DNA from: Hormiphora californensis
Lineage: Eukaryota; Ctenophora; Tentaculata; Cydippida; Pleurobrachiidae
Reading direction: 5' to 3'
Length of the DNA: 64,000 bases
Assembly: GCA_020137815.1 (NCBI GenBank)
Contig: CM035355.1
Location: forward strand, 7,440,091-7,504,090
Positions 62,043-64,000 of this stretch are shown in pieces; position 1 is the first letter of the stretch, and each line of letters starts with the position of its first letter. The notes beneath the pieces were generated by a model. That model saw only the letters and a program-made list of their open reading frames with translations. It ran no database searches and was not told where the DNA came from. The position numbers and the translations under genes are program-made.

Positions 62043-62882
62043 TCACGAATAGGGGAGAAGGGAGTGTCTGAGGGTGTTTAGTTCGAGTTCGAATGATAGT
62101 AATCCGGAGAGTTCCGATTCAAGAAGATCAATTAAGTTGGAGTTATCATGCGAGTAAATCCAGTGTCCATCAACAAAATCGTACCTAGGGGAGATGGGGA
62201 AGTGAGGGTTATGTACAGCGTGGGGAAGCTACGATTTCGGTAGACCCAACAATATTTTCAAGGTAAATAATCAAAACAACAAATGTTATCTGTACCGTTT
62301 AGGGCCGGAGATTGGTGAAGAGAGCCAGAGCTGTTGGTTGGGTGTTTGTCGATTTACTACGTATGTATGTGATTCGTCAACTCGTAATGTTAACACTTCC
62401 CCATTATATTCAACCTGAAGAAGGTGTGTTAGTTTGGGTGTTTCTTATCGGAGACTCTTATACAGTCACCAAGTCATAGAATTTAGTCATTTGACTCCTT
62501 ACAAGGTGGTATAGTAATCAATTTACCAATTAACTAATCAATCTCAACTAATCAATTGCATATTAATCAATTAACTGCCTAACTAATTAATCAATTAATT
62601 TCCTCAACTCACATCAAAATGCTCACTCAGATCAGGTAGAAAATCAGGTAATTCCTCCAACGACTCACTGAGCGTATCAAGTGTCTCCGAGCAGACTGTC
62701 ATGAAATCAGGAGGAGTTGTTGAGAAGTTCCGGGTTGAGGAGGAGAAGTACCGAGGGAAATTATTGAGCTGTACTTGAGATTGGGTACTAAACATTGGTT
62801 GGTTGCTGCAGTAACTAGGAATTCGTTGTTGATAGGTTGCTAGGCAACGTCTTGGAATAACTCCAAAGCAACGCCGCATCAT
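62043..62882 (-). CDS. FXN: Frataxin
   Basis: Mitochondrial iron-sulfur cluster assembly protein that stimulates the NFS1-ISCU complex. Minus-strand exons are 62882-62613, 62414-62296 and 62184-62043, totalling 531 bp (176 aa) in phase. The N-terminus [20 protein letters not shown] is basic and hydrophobic with no acid, as expected of a mitochondrial presequence. The mature part has the acidic helix [20 protein letters not shown], then [45 protein letters not shown] and a final helix [21 protein letters not shown] and SGPKRYD are frataxin signatures. Upstream in-frame ATGs at 62954 and 62939 would extend the N-terminus by 24 or 19 residues; I prefer 62882 because the presequence begins there. 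Confidence 0.93.
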
Positions 62883-63242
62883 CCTGTGAAATTCGGGTGA
62901 GAGGTAGTAAATTGGGGCACTAAACTGTGTGCCTTTCATGGGTTTGTAAACCACTTAGGGTTAGGAAATAGTGGTTTGGAGGCAATAAATACCTCCAAAC
63001 CTCCGAGGTATAAAAACTGGAAACTAGAGAGTTGGAGAACAAAATTCAGTTATCGATTACACACAGCAGATATTAAAAAGTAACAGATCAAAATTTAACT
63101 AAACAAGTTTAACCCAAAAACACGAAACACAAAAAACCATTATCACTAGAACGCAAATCAAGTCCAGAGTTCACTATCCAGTCCAGAGTTTTACAGAACA
63201 AAGTTGTGGCAGCATTTCACCGCAAAGTTATCGGCAGGGTTG

Positions 63243-64000
63243 CTACAAATGCAGTTTACCCGCCAGACTTGTCATGAGAAAAGCAGTGACCCCAACAATG
63301 ACACTAGTGGTAACAGCAATACCCGCTGGTGTCTTGGCAAGATCAAGTAGGTTAGCAGCCCAGTTGCGGCTCCAGTCCAGATAACCTGAGCGTGGTACCT
63401 GGGAGAGGAAAGTGAAGGTATAACAAACTGAATCATCCTTGTAGTTGAAGAAACTATACAACTACTGTGAACATGGCAATTGTCAATCGACTAGAGGTCG
63501 CTAGTATATCACCATTCTCATCCTACTCATGGGCCTATAAAATGTTGGCCACCCAAATCTCAATTAAATGTAAACAAATAAAGAAGTAATGTATTACCTT
63601 GAGAATGAGCTCCTGTTGTTTTACAGGTAATGTCTTTATCACAGCAGGTGGGTATTCCTCAAACAACCCCAAAGCAGTTTGGATCTAGAACAAACATCGT
63701 GATCAGAATTATTATTGATATTTTTCAATTCTGAGCTTTATTATTTTCAAATATTGTCCAAACGGATATCTTGAAATTCCCAAATAATGGTGGGGTTTGG
63801 ACCAAACCCCACTATCATTTGTTCATCTCATGATATCTCCATCCCTCCCTCTCTTACCAGGGACTCCCAGGGGAGGTTCTGGGGTAGGGTATGGAGGACA
63901 TGATGGACAGCACTCAGTTCACATTCTACACTCATTATCCTGGTCTTCCGGTAGAGGACGATAGCTGCAGATAAGTAGACGGGGAGGAGGGCATCCGATA
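63243..64000 (-). CDS. TBC1D20: TBC1D20-like RabGAP, C-terminal part (runs off window)
   Basis: ER-membrane GTPase-activating protein for Rab1/Rab2. The last three exons on the minus strand are visible: 64000(partial)-63858, 63684-63598 and 63398-63243. They encode SDALLPVYLSAAIVLYR, ECELSAVHHVLHTLPQNLPW and ESLIQTALGLFEEYPP, which match the end of the TBC domain and following region of TBC1D20. Next come GYLDWSRNWAANLL and a C-terminal hydrophobic segment GIAVTTSVIVGVTAFLMTSL before AGKLHL. The single C-terminal anchor is typical of this subfamily. The catalytic Arg/Gln fingers lie beyond the right edge. Frataxin lies just downstream on the same strand. Confidence 0.82.

Overview
The window comes from an animal nuclear genome. 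Its genes are split into many short exons with GT-AG introns, and they encode metazoan signalling and organelle proteins: GRB2, PI3-kinase p85, calreticulin, extended synaptotagmin, frataxin, TBC1D20, FBXO42, a testis-specific-type kinase and axonemal dynein light chain 4. Many introns are only 50-300 bp, while a few are swollen by mobile DNA. (GA)n/(CT)n microsatellites and foldback elements are abundant. A compact early-branching invertebrate such as a sponge would fit, but the sequence alone does not prove it.

Layout. 1-2.4 kb has no gene. 2.4-4.3 kb (-) holds a TSSK-like kinase. 6.9-11.3 kb (+) holds a 15-exon extended-synaptotagmin-like tether. 13.1-14.0 kb (+) holds dynein light chain 4. 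14.6-28.6 kb (-) is a complete six-exon GRB2 whose introns carry several foldback elements, a non-LTR reverse transcriptase inserted inside another element, a 1.47-kb palindrome and a separate + strand gene for a secreted His/Pro/Glu-rich, Lys-rich protein. 30.6-44.2 kb (-) is a complete eight-exon calreticulin. One 10.4-kb intron of it contains a 7.6-kb TIR-bounded element filled by about 12.6 near-identical copies of a 438-bp repeat. 45.4-48.1 kb (-) encodes a single-span membrane protein with a long Ser/Tyr-rich tail. 48.5-49.9 kb (+) is an FBXO42-like F-box/kelch gene with apparent frameshifts. 50.2-61.2 kb (+) is a complete 13-exon PI3K p85 gene (SH3, nSH2, iSH2, cSH2) with two TIMP-like genes nested antisense in its largest intron. 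62.0-62.9 kb (-) is frataxin. 63.2 kb to the right edge (-) is the 3' part of TBC1D20.

Reliability. For TSSK, E-Syt, DNAL4, GRB2, calreticulin, p85, frataxin and the nested secreted gene I assembled exons by hand. In each case splice phases agree across every junction and total coding length is a multiple of three, so these models are strong. The membrane-protein and FBXO42-like genes at 47.6-49.4 kb need frame changes and are provisional.

Biology. GRB2 and p85 are the two classic SH2/SH3 adaptors of tyrosine-kinase signalling. The membrane protein between them resembles transmembrane adaptors and carries a YVNG (pYxN) GRB2-type site, which makes it a possible partner. Calreticulin ends in KDEL and has an ERSE-like promoter element. 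The repeat fraction is notable for palindromes, elements nested in elements, and short elements built from abutting perfect hairpins that would fold into three- and four-way junctions.
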